From contig CANTFL010000146.1 of the NCBI GenBank assembly GCA_947650285.1, positions 124,001 through 188,000 of the forward strand: a stretch of 64,000 bases of DNA, written 5' to 3'. The notes beneath the pieces were generated by a model. It was not told the origin of the DNA. It saw only the letters and a program-made list of their open reading frames with translations, and ran no database searches. Within the stretch, counting starts at the first letter, position 1, and each line of letters starts with the position of its first letter. This stretch comes from Hyaloperonospora brassicae (taxonomy: Eukaryota; Oomycota; Peronosporomycetes; Peronosporales; Peronosporaceae). This document shows, piece by piece, positions 10,906 through 20,585 of this stretch. The position numbers and the translations under genes are program-made.

Positions 10906-12132
10906 ATGTTCCGTATCGTGCGATCGACATCGAGCGTCTTCAAGGTCTCTACTCATTGCTACCGCCTCGAGTCAACCGGTCCGCAACGTGGCAGTCGGTT
11001 CCTGCAAAGCCTCGTGCAGTCGCGACCGCAAGTCAATGCCGAGTCGACTGGAGGGTCTACTTCGCTGAGTTTGGCTGCACTTGCCGGCGCTGCGGCACTG
11101 AGTGTCGGGCTGGAAGCGCAGACGGAAGGCGTGACGCACGCGCGAGCAGCGATGACTGCCGAGCCCATGCGGCCGTCCAAGTGGCACTTGTTTGACCAGA
11201 TTGGCTCGGGGGCATATGGCACCGTGTGCCTTGGGATGCACGAGGAATCCGGCGAAGTGGCTGCTATCAAGAAGATGGTCGTCGAGCGGGCGAGCGATAG
11301 TCGATCGTACGTGGCGCTCGAGCGCGAGGTCGGGGCCCTCAATCTCGTGAAAGCGCTCGGCGGCCACTCGAGTATTGTCGACTTGCGTGACGTGTACGTG
11401 GACGGTCGCAATGTGTACGTGGTCACGGAGTTAGCACGAGGAGGAGAGCTCTTTGAGCAAATTGCGACGTTCGGGTCGTTTGCGGAAGCAAAGGCACAAG
11501 CGATTGCGCGTGAATTGACGAGCGCGCTGTCGTTTCTGCACCGACATGGACTCGTGCACAAGGACGTGAAGCCCGAGAACATTCTCTTCAGTGCCCGTGT
11601 TGTTGATCACAAGAAGCACAGCAACAGCAGCAGCAGCAGCAGCAGCGCTTGTCGTCGACAGGAGAGCGCTAGTCTTGTCAAGCTGGTGGATTTTGGCAGT
11701 GCTGGACCTGCAGGCGCGATCGCGAGTGTTGAAGACATTGGCACGAGTGCGTACTTGTCGCCTGAGGTCCTTTCTTCGGGCCTCTGCACCAGCGCGTGCG
11801 ACATGTGGGCGCTAGGCTGCGTGCTGTACATTATGCTGAGCGGGTCGCATCCGTTTGATTTGGACGGAATGTCACCGGACCACGTGGTTGAGCACCGCAT
11901 TGAAGCAGAGCCGATCACGTTTGCCTTCAGTGCCTGGAACAACGTCTCACCCGATGCGAAGGACCTCGTCTCGAAGCTACTGGTCAAAGACCCAGCGATG
12001 CGTCTCACAGCGGATCAGATGCTGCAACATCCATGGATGACTGCCGCGACGGAAGCGATTGCTGCTACGGATCGTCTGCATGTGCCTTTGCCATTGCTGG
12101 CGGGGCAGCCGATTCCGATGGTTTCTGCGTGA
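10906..12132 (+). CDS. CAMK-like serine/threonine kinase with mitochondrial-type N-terminus
   Basis: The ATG at 10906 gives 408 residues; the frame is open upstream to 10744 but MFRIVRSTSSVFKV is the best start and looks like a mitochondrial presequence (Arg/Ser-rich, no acidic residues early). A short hydrophobic segment (SLAALAGAAALSVGL) follows at about 60-75, so the protein may be imported or anchored. Kinase motifs are complete: GSGAYGTV at 100-107, AAIKK with Lys122, HKDVKPEN with Asp220 (HRD is HKD), DFG with Asp262, and YLSPEVL in place of the APE motif. An AGC run encodes a Ser tract (about residues 240-246) in the activation-side loop. The fold is nearest to calcium/calmodulin-type kinases, but no calmodulin-binding or EF-hand region follows. 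Substrate unknown. Confidence 0.85.
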   Translation: MFRIVRSTSSVFKVSTHCYRLESTGPQRGSRFLQSLVQSRPQVNAESTGGSTSLSLAALAGAAALSVGLEAQTEGVTHARAAMTAEPMRPSKWHLFDQIGSGAYGTVCLGMHEESGEVAAIKKMVVERASDSRSYVALEREVGALNLVKALGGHSSIVDLRDVYVDGRNVYVVTELARGGELFEQIATFGSFAEAKAQAIARELTSALSFLHRHGLVHKDVKPENILFSARVVDHKKHSNSSSSSSSACRRQESASLVKLVDFGSAGPAGAIASVEDIGTSAYLSPEVLSSGLCTSACDMWALGCVLYIMLSGSHPFDLDGMSPDHVVEHRIEAEPITFAFSAWNNVSPDAKDLVSKLLVKDPAMRLTADQMLQHPWMTAATEAIAATDRLHVPLPLLAGQPIPMVSA

Positions 12133-12819
12133 TGAAACGTGGAACTAGGCGTCCGACCCGCTCAGGACGCTTGGATGTGTACAGTAGGTGAGTGTTCGGG
12201 GGACTCAAGAGGAGACATAGGAGTGTATCAGTAAGTCAATGGCCTTCAATGACAGGACGAGGAGCAATGTATGGTATATGTACGTGTATTACAAAATAGC
12301 AGCCAACAAACGAGTTCGAGACCTCTGGTGCTCAGTAGATTATGCATATCACGATCGTGTTCCCTTTGGATACAAGTGCGTGTATGGAGACAAACCAGGG
12401 CAATGAGCGGATGGAGGAGCGCCGCACTGAGCCCAACTATAGCGTCTACATTCGAAATTGTTCTTGCATTGTTTCAATGACCACCCGGCACACGAGCGCG
12501 CTGGAAACAGCACTTGACGAGGTGGAGATACCAAATGCGAATGTACAGTCTGTACAGTATCTACACATGCATTGCTAGGTCTCCAATAAAGATCCCAAAA
12601 GACACGGTCAAATGTGCAAATGAAGCTCTTGGGGCTGCCTGGGCCACACAAGCGGTACATCGTACCATTGCGTTCTCCACCACTGAATCGTCGGGCCGTG
12701 TCCACCGTTGTGCTGGGTTCCCTCTTCAACCGCATACATCGCGTTTGACGGGTGCACGGCATGACTGGCCACGAGCCCTTTGCATTTGACATTTCCCGGA
12801 TCAAAAGAGAAGAGCAAGT
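12133..12819. other. Intergenic region upstream of uL2
   Basis: No supported gene. A 300-codon frame on the minus strand across 12349-13251 is antisense to the uL2 gene and shows no family features. The last 100 bp should contain the uL2 promoter; no clear TATA or initiator was seen. Confidence 0.6.
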
Positions 12820-13943
12820 ATGGGTCGCGTTATCCGTGGCCAGCGTAAGGGTGCCGGCTCGATCTTCAAGTCCCACACGCACCTGCGAAAGGGCGCTGCC
12901 AAGTTCCGTGCTCTGGACTACATTGAGCGCACGGGCTACATCAAGGGCGTGATCAAGGAGATCATCCATGACTCTGGCCGAGGGGCTCCTTTGGCTCGCG
13001 TGACGTACCGTGACCCGTACCGTTACCAGCTCAAGCACGAGCTGTTGATTGCAGCGGAGGGCATGTACACGGGCATGTTCATCTACTCGGGTCCTAAGGC
13101 CAACCTGGCTGTGGGCAACACGCTGCCGTTGTCGGCACTCCCGGAAGGTACCATTGTGTGCAACGTGGAGGCCAAGGTCGGCGACCGCGGCGCTTTTGCT
13201 CGTGCTTCGGGCGACTACGCTGTGATTGTCACGCACGACGAGGACAAGCACAAGACGAAGCTTCGTCTGCCTTCGGGCTCGAAGAAGACGGTCCCTTCGG
13301 CGTAAGTTGCTGCTACTTGTTGGCCATTTTCGATGAATGAGTCAAGACTTGGATTTCGGTCCGAGTCTTGAGGCACGGCGACGCTTCTCGCGGCGGCTAT
13401 GTGTATAGCATGACGCGAGGAACGTTCGCGCCGCGTTTGTGTCAGTCGTTGACATGGACGTGTGTGTGTGCTGAATCATTCCATCCCGCCTTTGTGCGGT
13501 GCGTAAGTATCTCTTGATGACTCACACTTCTGACTCCGATTCGGAAGTGTGACGATTGTTTGGGGTGCTATGGAGATGGCGTTGGTGGACGATGTGGATG
13601 GCTGTGTCATGTGTATCTAATGGCTGTGTTGTGCTGCTTTCTTGTCATCTTCAGGTGCCGTGCTATGGTTGGTGTGGTTGCTGGTGGAGGTCGTACGGAC
13701 AAGCCGATTCTCAAGGCTGGCCGTGCTTTCCACAAGTACCGCGTCAAGCGCAACGAGTGGCCTCGTGTGCGTGGTGTGGCCATGAACCCCGTGGAGCACC
13801 CTCACGGTGGTGGTAACCACCAGCACATTGGTCACCCGTCGACGGTGCGTCGTGATGCGCCTGCTGGTAAGAAGGTTGGTCTGATTGCCGCTCGCCGCAC
13901 GGGCCGCCTTCGCGGTATTAAGAAGGTAGAGAAGGACAGCTAG
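12820..13943 (+). CDS. RPL8: Large-subunit ribosomal protein uL2 (RPL8)
   Basis: Exons 12820-13301 and 13655-13943, 256 residues, the usual length. The intron (353 nt, GTAAGT...CTTCAG, phase 2) separates KKTVPSA from the continuation at [12 protein letters not shown], a standard position inside the conserved C-terminal half. The start [16 protein letters not shown] and the end [11 protein letters not shown] are family hallmarks; GNHQHIG carries the conserved histidine at the peptidyl-transferase-proximal loop. It acts in 60S assembly and peptidyl transfer. The intron is several times longer than others in this window and holds two strong stem-loops (see findings). Confidence 0.97.
13342..13371. 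other. Stem-loop in uL2 intron
   Basis: 12 bp stem with one T-G pair and a 6 nt loop (TTTCGG), arms 13342-13353 and 13360-13371. Lies 40 nt inside the uL2 intron. Confidence 0.6.
13522..13552. other. Second stem-loop in uL2 intron
   Basis: Perfect 9 bp stem TCACACTTC / GAAGTGTGA, loop 13 nt, about 100 nt before the 3' splice site. A TTGATGA resembling a snoRNA C box lies at 13515-13521, but no matching D box and terminal stem were found at the required spacing. Confidence 0.5.
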
Positions 13944-14046
13944 GCTGCTGCTCTAGCTCAGTGTGCAGCCTTTTGGCTGGTAAACGGGAATGCCATAATG
14001 AAATACTTTTCAATCGAAACCATTGCTTCGTAGTTGTCCTCGTCGG

Positions 14047-14923
14047 TCATCCGTACATCAACTTCTCTGCGCGTCGTCGCTCCGACGCTTCTCTGTCATT
14101 TCTCTCTCGACGTAGCTCCTCAAGCAACGTCTCGTCGTTGCACAGCTCGTGTTTGCGCTTCTTTGCTCGATGTTTGCTGCTCTTTTTCAGTGCCTTTTCG
14201 ACATGCTTCTCCTCGAAGTCATCCCGACAGCGGCGAGTTCGTTCTTTGCAATCGCGTGACGTCGACAAACAGTCGTACCGGCCCGAATACTTTCTGCGGT
14301 CGCTCCCAGCAGGTCCCGTGCGTACGTACGTGCGCCAACTGCGTCCCTCACTCTCCTCCAAACGAACAGAGCACGATCCCGAACGTTGTCCTGGCTCCTT
14401 TTGTGGACGCATGTACTGTAACGGATCAGCAAGATCTAAATTCCTGCACCCGTGCACAGCAACAACAGCAACGCTGAGCCCTCCTACACACACTGCATGC
14501 AACAGCCCATCCTTTTTTGTCACAAGACACGACCAACCTCTTGTTCTGGCGCTCCTGTCTCGCGGTAAGCTCCTGCTGTGCCCTCTCTGGCTGCGCATAC
14601 CACGGCGGCTGCCCATGTTTCCCCAGCGTCTCGTCCGCTCCTTTCTCCTTTGTCTTCTTGTACCGAGTCACGTCTCTGCCGCTTGCTCGACTCTCTTCTG
14701 TCTCGAACAAGTTCACGTGCTTGTTAGGCGCCGATGACGGGTCACGTCCTTTTGCTACGAGCTGCTGAGCGCGCCGCTCCTGCTCTCGACTCCGTTCGTT
14801 CGCGTCCCTTTCACGGCACTTTTCTTCGTGCTCCCGCTCGTCTTTCAGCACCCGCTCGATGTTGTCGCGGCGCCACACGTGCCACGATTTGTGCGGCAAG
14901 ATGCGTAACCCGCCGCCGCCCAT
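14047..14923 (-). CDS. LENG1-like protein with N-terminal CIR-type domain
   Basis: Complement of 14538-14923 and 14047-14443; intron 94 nt (GTTGGT...GTGCAG), giving 260 residues, close to the length of LENG1. The N-terminus (LRILPHKSWHVWRRDNIERV) is the CIR_N-type signature; PPWY sits mid-protein; the C-terminus (LLEELRRERNDREASERRRA) matches the conserved end of the family. The protein is very rich in Arg, Lys and Glu and probably nuclear; relatives co-purify with spliceosomes. The intron is inferred: unspliced reading from exon 1 runs into a Cys-rich nonsense tail, and the splice restores the family end in frame. The donor GTTGGT is off consensus. It diverges from the DAK gene with 677 bp between starts. 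Confidence 0.75.
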
Positions 14924-15600
14924 ACTGGTTTCGCGTAAAACAACAAACGATTAGCGACGTCGATGTGATTGGTGGATAAAGGAGCAGTCGCACGAAGATG
15001 GGTACATGTTTGTACCACATTCGTTTGTCTGCAGCATCAGTGGCGTAAGTGAAGAAACAGATATTTCTTGAGCGCGAAAATCGAGGTTTTATGTGAGCGA
15101 CAGCGCGCTCATAATTACGGCTAGAAGTAGTTCTCAATTCAGAAAAGTGGATGAGGGACTGTGCATCGAGAGTAGTTGGATTATGAACATGATCGAAATC
15201 TGTCATTGCATTCATCTGCTGTTTATGACGTTGCTGCAGTTCTCCTCACAAAAACGGACGGCATCGACGCTATTTCTGCCCTCCAAAGACACAAACACCT
15301 TACTTCAGCAACACCAGACATCATAAAGTGCAGTCATGATCGACTCGTTCTAGAAGCAGTAATCCGGCACTTTTAGAAACAATCTGGCCACCCAGCAAAT
15401 AGAACAACTAGATAAGTAACCAATAATGATTCAAATTTCAACTATGCCAAAGTGTTCGTCAATTATGGGACACGCAGAGCCAAAAAAAGTATCTTCTCGT
15501 CGTGCGTAGCAGCAGCTGCAACAACAAAACCCCATCCTCCAGTCAGGAGCTCCTCCTTCGTCAAGAGCACAGTAAGGCGTAGCGCCCCGCAGCATTGGCA
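14924..15600. promoter_or_regulatory. Divergent intergenic region, LENG1-like / DAK
   Basis: 677 bp between two divergent start codons, A/T-richer than the genes (notably 15050-15440). No gene or repeat seen; it should hold both promoters. Confidence 0.5.
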
Positions 15601-17379
15601 ATGACCAAAGCCAAGCAGCTCGTCGACCACAGCCACGACATTGTCGCCGATATGCTCGAGGGACTCGTGCTCTCGCATCCGCATCTCGTACTCGAACGTG
15701 CACAGCGTGTGGTGCTGCATCGCAATTATCGAGATCTTCGAGAGGGCCAAGTGACGCTCGTCTCAGGTGGTGGGAGCGGCCACGAACCTGCTCATGCTGG
15801 CTACATTGGCACGGGGATGCTCACGGCGGTGGTCTGTGGGGGTGTCTTTGCTTCGCCCTCAACGCAGCAGGTGCTCACGGCCATTCGATTGGCTACGGGA
15901 CCGCACGGGTGTCTCGTTCTGGTCAAGAACTACACAGGAGATCGCCTGAACTTTGGGCTTGCAGTCGAACAAGCCAAAGCGGAAGGAATCAAGTGTGACA
16001 TGGTAGTCATTGGAGACGACGTGGCAGTCCTGCAAGCTAATGCAGGTCGTCGAGGGCTCTGCGGAACTGTGTTTGTACACAAGTTGGCAGGTGCTGCAGC
16101 TGCAGCAGGGACAGATCTAGCGACGCTTGTGGATATGGTCAACGGCTTGATGGAAACGAGCAAAGTGGGCACAATGGGCGTGGCTATCAAGCCTTGCACC
16201 TTACCAGGCCAGCAAGATAATTCGAGAGAGTGGAAAGACAATGAGATGGAGATTGGCTTGGGGATCCACGGCGAGCCGGGAGTGACCAAGTGCGAGCAAC
16301 AGGACGTGCCGGCTCTGTGCAAATTGCTGCTGGAGAAGATCACGACAGATCGAATGCCCATGGGACTGGCACTTGGACACGGAAGTAAGTGCGTGCTGAT
16401 GGTGAACAATTTGGGCGCGACGACAGCGATGGAGCTGTACGTGGTGGCCAAGTACGCAGTGGAAGCGCTTCGAGCAAAGGGCATTGAGCCTGAACGTGTG
16501 CTTGTTGGCTCCTTCATGACAGCACTGGACATGGCAGGGTTTTCTCTGTCGGTGTGGAACTCGAACGGCGATGCTAAGATGCTCGCGTTGTTTGATGCAC
16601 CCACGTCAGCACTGGCATGGACGTATGCATCCTTCGATGCTTCGCAGTCGACGATCTCGGTGCCGTTCGTTAACGCAGAAGCCCCCACTCAGCCTCGAGA
16701 TACATTTGTGCGCCCAGCTGAGCTCTCAGACGATGGACGTCTACTTGAAAAGTGCATCGTGACTGTGTGTGATGCTCTGATTCAACACGAGCCACAGCTC
16801 ACACAATGGGATACCAAGGTGGGCGATGGCGATTGTGGCACGACGTTTAAGAAAGCAGCCGAAGCTATTCTGGCCGACTTGAAGGATCACTACCCGTTGA
16901 ATGACGCTGCGCAGACATTGCGTGCGCTTGCTGCATCAGTGAGTCGTAGTGCTGGTGGTACTTCTGGTGTGCTCTATGTGATCTTCTTGACGGCTGGATC
17001 ACTGCACCTCGACCATTGTCAAACATGTGACACTGATGCGTGGATTGGTGCCTTTCGTGCTGGCACCAGTGCTATTGAGAAATACGGCGGCGCCAAGAAG
17101 GGCTGTCGCACGATGCTGGATGCGCTTATCCCAGCACTCGAGGCTCTTCTTGACAGCCATGACTTACAGGCTGGGAATATGTCTGCCACCGCAGCTGCAG
17201 AAGCAGCCCAAGAAGGTGCCGAGGCAACAGCTCTGATTTCTACGACAAAAGCATTTGGCCGTGCTGGATACGTCGGTGAAGAGTTCGGTGTCGGCGTCCC
17301 TGATCCTGGTGCCAAAGCTGCTGCATTCTGGATCCAGGCCGTCGCTGACACGGTAAACTTGAGCCAAAGCAGGAAGTGA
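15601..17379 (+). CDS. DAK: Dihydroxyacetone kinase, DhaK-DhaL fusion
   Basis: 592 residues from ATG at 15601 (a TTG six nt upstream is not used). DhaK domain about 1-335 with VSGGGSGHEPAHAGY near 55-69 and the substrate-binding histidine in GIHGEPGV (His223), which forms a hemiaminal with dihydroxyacetone. DhaL domain about 385-585 with the Mg-ATP-binding acidic motif VGDGDCGTTF at 407-416 and SVSRSAGGTSGVLY. The reaction is ATP-dependent phosphorylation of dihydroxyacetone or glyceraldehyde in the cytosol; relatives also cyclise FAD to cyclic FMN. Length and domain order match the single-chain eukaryotic enzyme. Single exon. Confidence 0.97.
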   Translation: MTKAKQLVDHSHDIVADMLEGLVLSHPHLVLERAQRVVLHRNYRDLREGQVTLVSGGGSGHEPAHAGYIGTGMLTAVVCGGVFASPSTQQVLTAIRLATGPHGCLVLVKNYTGDRLNFGLAVEQAKAEGIKCDMVVIGDDVAVLQANAGRRGLCGTVFVHKLAGAAAAAGTDLATLVDMVNGLMETSKVGTMGVAIKPCTLPGQQDNSREWKDNEMEIGLGIHGEPGVTKCEQQDVPALCKLLLEKITTDRMPMGLALGHGSKCVLMVNNLGATTAMELYVVAKYAVEALRAKGIEPERVLVGSFMTALDMAGFSLSVWNSNGDAKMLALFDAPTSALAWTYASFDASQSTISVPFVNAEAPTQPRDTFVRPAELSDDGRLLEKCIVTVCDALIQHEPQLTQWDTKVGDGDCGTTFKKAAEAILADLKDHYPLNDAAQTLRALAASVSRSAGGTSGVLYVIFLTAGSLHLDHCQTCDTDAWIGAFRAGTSAIEKYGGAKKGCRTMLDALIPALEALLDSHDLQAGNMSATAAAEAAQEGAEATALISTTKAFGRAGYVGEEFGVGVPDPGAKAAAFWIQAVADTVNLSQSRK

Positions 17380-18319
17380 CGAATGGTGTCGCAAGTCGGT
17401 CGTTGTGCATGATGTCAGCCGAGATGCGGGCAAGCGCTTCGTAACGCGATCATTTGTACGATGAAGTATCGATGCTTGGCCTGTTGACGATGGGTCGTGT
17501 CGGTCCTTTAAAAGTTGTGCGATTGTTTCGCAGCTATTTCTCACGGCATACCACACCGAGATGACTTTGCTACGCAGATATTGTTCGCTCATCGGCACTG
17601 CCCCTCGAACGAGTCGGTAGCTGGTCGTGAAGGCAACTTCACATTGTCGTTGACTCGATCGATTCGAGGACTCAGGAGCTCACATCGACCGAATGCAGAT
17701 CCAACAACATCAAGTCGCGAACTACGCGCCTACTGCTATGAGCGTGGCATCGTCTTCATTATGATCTGATTTGGCAACGACCTGACGTTTGCCACTCACT
17801 CATGGAACTGTCTGAATGTCAACGACATGACTTGTCCCGTCGTGACTTGTGCGTTTCGCTGTGATGTGCCCATGTTTACTCGTCTTGTGCGTCGCGAGCC
17901 TCAACAGCACTCATTCCTGTCATCGACGACCGTAATGCAGTGGGAATGCGGTTTGATTGACAGACAGAGTCAGTTCGAAGGCATCGACTGCAACTTCTGA
18001 ACAATACGTTCGCCTGACATGTACATACAAACTCTGGCCCACTGGCTCCGCACGACTCGAATACCTTTCTACTACCTGTCCACGTCGTCTGCGACTGTGT
18101 AACAGGACGTGCATTCGACAGACGCACGAGCTGCAATGCCTGCTATCCCCTGCCAACCTCACAGCAACAGACACAACAGAGAAGACAAAAGAGAGAGAGC
18201 CCCTGTATTCGATACCTGATACAAAGTGGCACAACCAACTCACCAGCTGACTCTCTCGAACGACCTCGAGGAGTTAGCTCAACAAGCGATCCTCCATGTC
18301 GTCGCCGCTGCTCGTCTCG
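17380..18319. other. Intergenic region
   Basis: 940 bp between the DAK stop and the IMP3 stop (tail to tail). No gene, RNA or repeat supported. Confidence 0.6.
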
Positions 18320-18874
18320 TTAGTTGCCCAGCAGGTCGTAGTCGTCGAGCTTGTCATTGTACTTCATGATCGTGCGCTTGATCTTGGAACTGTCGACCCA
18401 CGTGACAAAGTCCTCCATCGACCGCGTGACCAGAAACGCCGGATCCGTCACGACCGTCGGCCCCACACGGACATGTCCTTGTTCCACAAACGTCGTGGCT
18501 TCTTTAATACTCTCGGCCATTTTCACGCGCACGAGCACGACAGGCAGACGCCGTCGACAAAAGGCCGAGACATTCACTTCTTCGGCCTTGAGCAGACTCT
18601 TTTGCGTCTGAATCAGTCCCATGTGATACAATTTGCTCAACAACGCAGTGGTCGTCTGGATCCGGTAGGGATCCGTGGCCGGCCGCTTTTTCAGCCGCGA
18701 GACCACTCGCGAGATGTGGCCAACGAGTCGATTGTACTTGTGATACTGTTCGCGGTCAGGAATTCGGTACCGCCGAATCACTTTGATCTCGTGCACGTTG
18801 TTCTCTTGTTTCCACTCGAGCAAATCCACTTTCTTCAGCAGCTTTTGCTCATGGTACTTGAGGGCTCGCCCCAT
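18320..18874 (-). CDS. IMP3: U3 snoRNP protein IMP3
   Basis: 184 residues, single exon, the same length as other eukaryotic IMP3 proteins. Start MGRALKYHEQKLLKKVDLLEW; the S4-like RNA-binding domain lies in the C-terminal half (SIKEATTFVEQGHVRVGPTVVTDPAFLVT). The family links U3 snoRNA to the pre-rRNA in the small-subunit processome in the nucleolus. It is divergent from CBF5 with 238 bp between start codons. On the minus strand an initiator-like GTCATTCA lies about 55 nt upstream of the ATG. Confidence 0.96.
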   Translation of the reverse strand: MGRALKYHEQKLLKKVDLLEWKQENNVHEIKVIRRYRIPDREQYHKYNRLVGHISRVVSRLKKRPATDPYRIQTTTALLSKLYHMGLIQTQKSLLKAEEVNVSAFCRRRLPVVLVRVKMAESIKEATTFVEQGHVRVGPTVVTDPAFLVTRSMEDFVTWVDSSKIKRTIMKYNDKLDDYDLLGN

Positions 18875-19112
18875 TGTTGCGTCGACGTTCCAAACTGCCT
18901 GCGGTTGTAAACCAAAGCCCAGTCACTGAATGACGCGGTAGGTACCAAACGTCCCGCCAAAGAGCGGAGGCAAATATGGTGTCCACCACATGACTCACCC
19001 ACGACCAACGGATTAGTAGCGCGTTCGCCAGGAGCTACGCCCGACGTCTTGAGCCTCCAGGGCTCATTCTTGGACGTGTCGCCCGCCTCCTTTGTGCAGC
19101 CACAGCGCGACC
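18875..19112. promoter_or_regulatory. Bidirectional promoter between IMP3 and CBF5
   Basis: 238 bp. Initiator-like motifs at both ends: GCTCATTCT on plus (19062-19070, about 45 nt before the CBF5 ATG) and TCATTCA on minus (complement of 18927-18933). The two genes both serve rRNA maturation, so shared control is plausible. Confidence 0.55.
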
Positions 19113-20585
19113 ATGACCGCAATGGACGTGGAGAAGAAGAGCAAGAAGAAGAAGCTCAAGGCCGCGTCAGCACTCGTTGTCCACGACAGCAACGACCTCA
19201 TTGCGCCCGAGAGTCACACGCCTGCGCTGGACACGAGCAAGTGGCCGCTCTTGCTCAAGAACTACCACCAGCTCAATGTCCGCACGGGGCACTACACGCC
19301 CATTCCGTGCAGCTCGAGTCCCCTCAAGCGCAACATTAGCGACTACGTCCGCTACGGCGTGATCAACCTCGACAAGCCCGCGAACCCGTCGTCGCACGAG
19401 GTCGTTGCGTGGATCCGCCGCATCCTGCGCGTGGACAAGACGGGGCACTCTGGCACCTTGGACCCCAAGGTCACTGGCTGTCTCATTGTGTGCGTGGACC
19501 GCGCCACGCGGCTTGTAAAGGCACAACAAGGAGCTGGAAAAGAGTACGTGGCGGTCGTGCGGCTGCACAGTGCGATTGAGAGTCAAGCGAAGCTGGCACG
19601 GGCCATTGAGACGCTAACGGGCGCGCTGTTCCAACGTCCGCCGCTGATCTCGGCTGTCAAGCGCCAGCTGCGAATCCGGACGATCTACTCGTCGAAGCTG
19701 ATTGAGTACGATGAAGACCGACACTTGGGTGTGTTTCACGTGAGCTGCGAAGCCGGCACGTATATTCGTACGCTGTGTGTGCACTTGGGACTCGTGCTTG
19801 GCGTGGGCGGTCACATGCAGGAATTGCGTCGCGTGCGCTCGGGTGTGCTGGGCGAAAACGACTCGTTGGTGACGATGCACGATGTGCTGGATGCTCAGTA
19901 TCAGTACGACACGTACAAGGACGAGTCGTACTTGCGTCGCATTGTGCGTCCGCTTGAAGTACTGCTCACGACGTACAAGCGCATTGTCGTGAAGGACAGT
20001 TCCGTCAACGCTATCTGCTACGGAGCGAAGTTTATGATTCCGGGCCTTTTGCGGTTTGCCGACGATATCGATGTGGGCGAAGAGGTCGTGCTGATGACGA
20101 CGAAAGGAGAGGCGATTGCGGTTGCTATTGCTCAGATGACAACAGCGGTGATGGCCACGTGTGATCATGGGGTAGTTGCCAAGATCAAGCGCGTCATTAT
20201 GGAGCGTGACACGTACCCTCGTCGTTGGGGGTTGGGACCTATGGCTCAGAAGGTCAAAAGTTTGGTCAAGGAGGGCAAGATCGGCAAGTTTGGCAAGGTG
20301 AACGAGAGCACCCCGGCTGATGTATCGGAACTGTACAGCAAGGACGATGCAAAGAGGCCTCTGGTAGTGGAGGTGACGGAGGAGAAGGTTGAGGCGCTGG
20401 GAGAAGATGAGGCCCCGAAGAAAAAGCACAAAAAGGAGAAGAAGGAGAAGAAGGAGAAGAAACACAAGAACAAGCGTGACGCCGAGGTGGCAGATGTAAT
20501 GGAGGTGGGTGAGTCTCCGGAGAAGAAGAAGTCGAAGAAAAAGTCGAAAAGGAAGTCAAAGGAGGCAACAAGCGACTCGGAATAG
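19113..20585 (+). CDS. CBF5: Box H/ACA pseudouridine synthase CBF5/dyskerin
   Basis: 490 residues, single exon. Order: N-terminal DKCLD region ([21 protein letters not shown]), TruB catalytic domain with [13 protein letters not shown] (catalytic Asp117), then a PUA domain ([20 protein letters not shown] and onwards), and a Lys/Glu-rich nucleolar tail with [15 protein letters not shown] blocks. It isomerises uridines in rRNA and snRNA guided by H/ACA RNAs, with Nop10, Nhp2 and Gar1. The start at 19113 is chosen over an upstream in-frame TTG. It pairs head to head with IMP3. Confidence 0.98.
   Translation: MTAMDVEKKSKKKKLKAASALVVHDSNDLIAPESHTPALDTSKWPLLLKNYHQLNVRTGHYTPIPCSSSPLKRNISDYVRYGVINLDKPANPSSHEVVAWIRRILRVDKTGHSGTLDPKVTGCLIVCVDRATRLVKAQQGAGKEYVAVVRLHSAIESQAKLARAIETLTGALFQRPPLISAVKRQLRIRTIYSSKLIEYDEDRHLGVFHVSCEAGTYIRTLCVHLGLVLGVGGHMQELRRVRSGVLGENDSLVTMHDVLDAQYQYDTYKDESYLRRIVRPLEVLLTTYKRIVVKDSSVNAICYGAKFMIPGLLRFADDIDVGEEVVLMTTKGEAIAVAIAQMTTAVMATCDHGVVAKIKRVIMERDTYPRRWGLGPMAQKVKSLVKEGKIGKFGKVNESTPADVSELYSKDDAKRPLVVEVTEEKVEALGEDEAPKKKHKKEKKEKKEKKHKNKRDAEVADVMEVGESPEKKKSKKKSKRKSKEATSDSE

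Noticed and set aside
12349..13251. 300-codon minus-strand frame
   Set aside because: Antisense shadow of uL2 exon 1 and its upstream region.
13515..13552. C/D box snoRNA in the uL2 intron
   Set aside because: A C-box-like TTGATGA is present but no properly spaced D box and terminal stem.
15930..16688. 252-codon minus-strand frame
   Set aside because: Antisense shadow of DAK.
19614..20465. 283-codon minus-strand frame
   Set aside because: Antisense of the CBF5 gene; poly-Leu/Phe start comes from Lys/Glu codons on plus.
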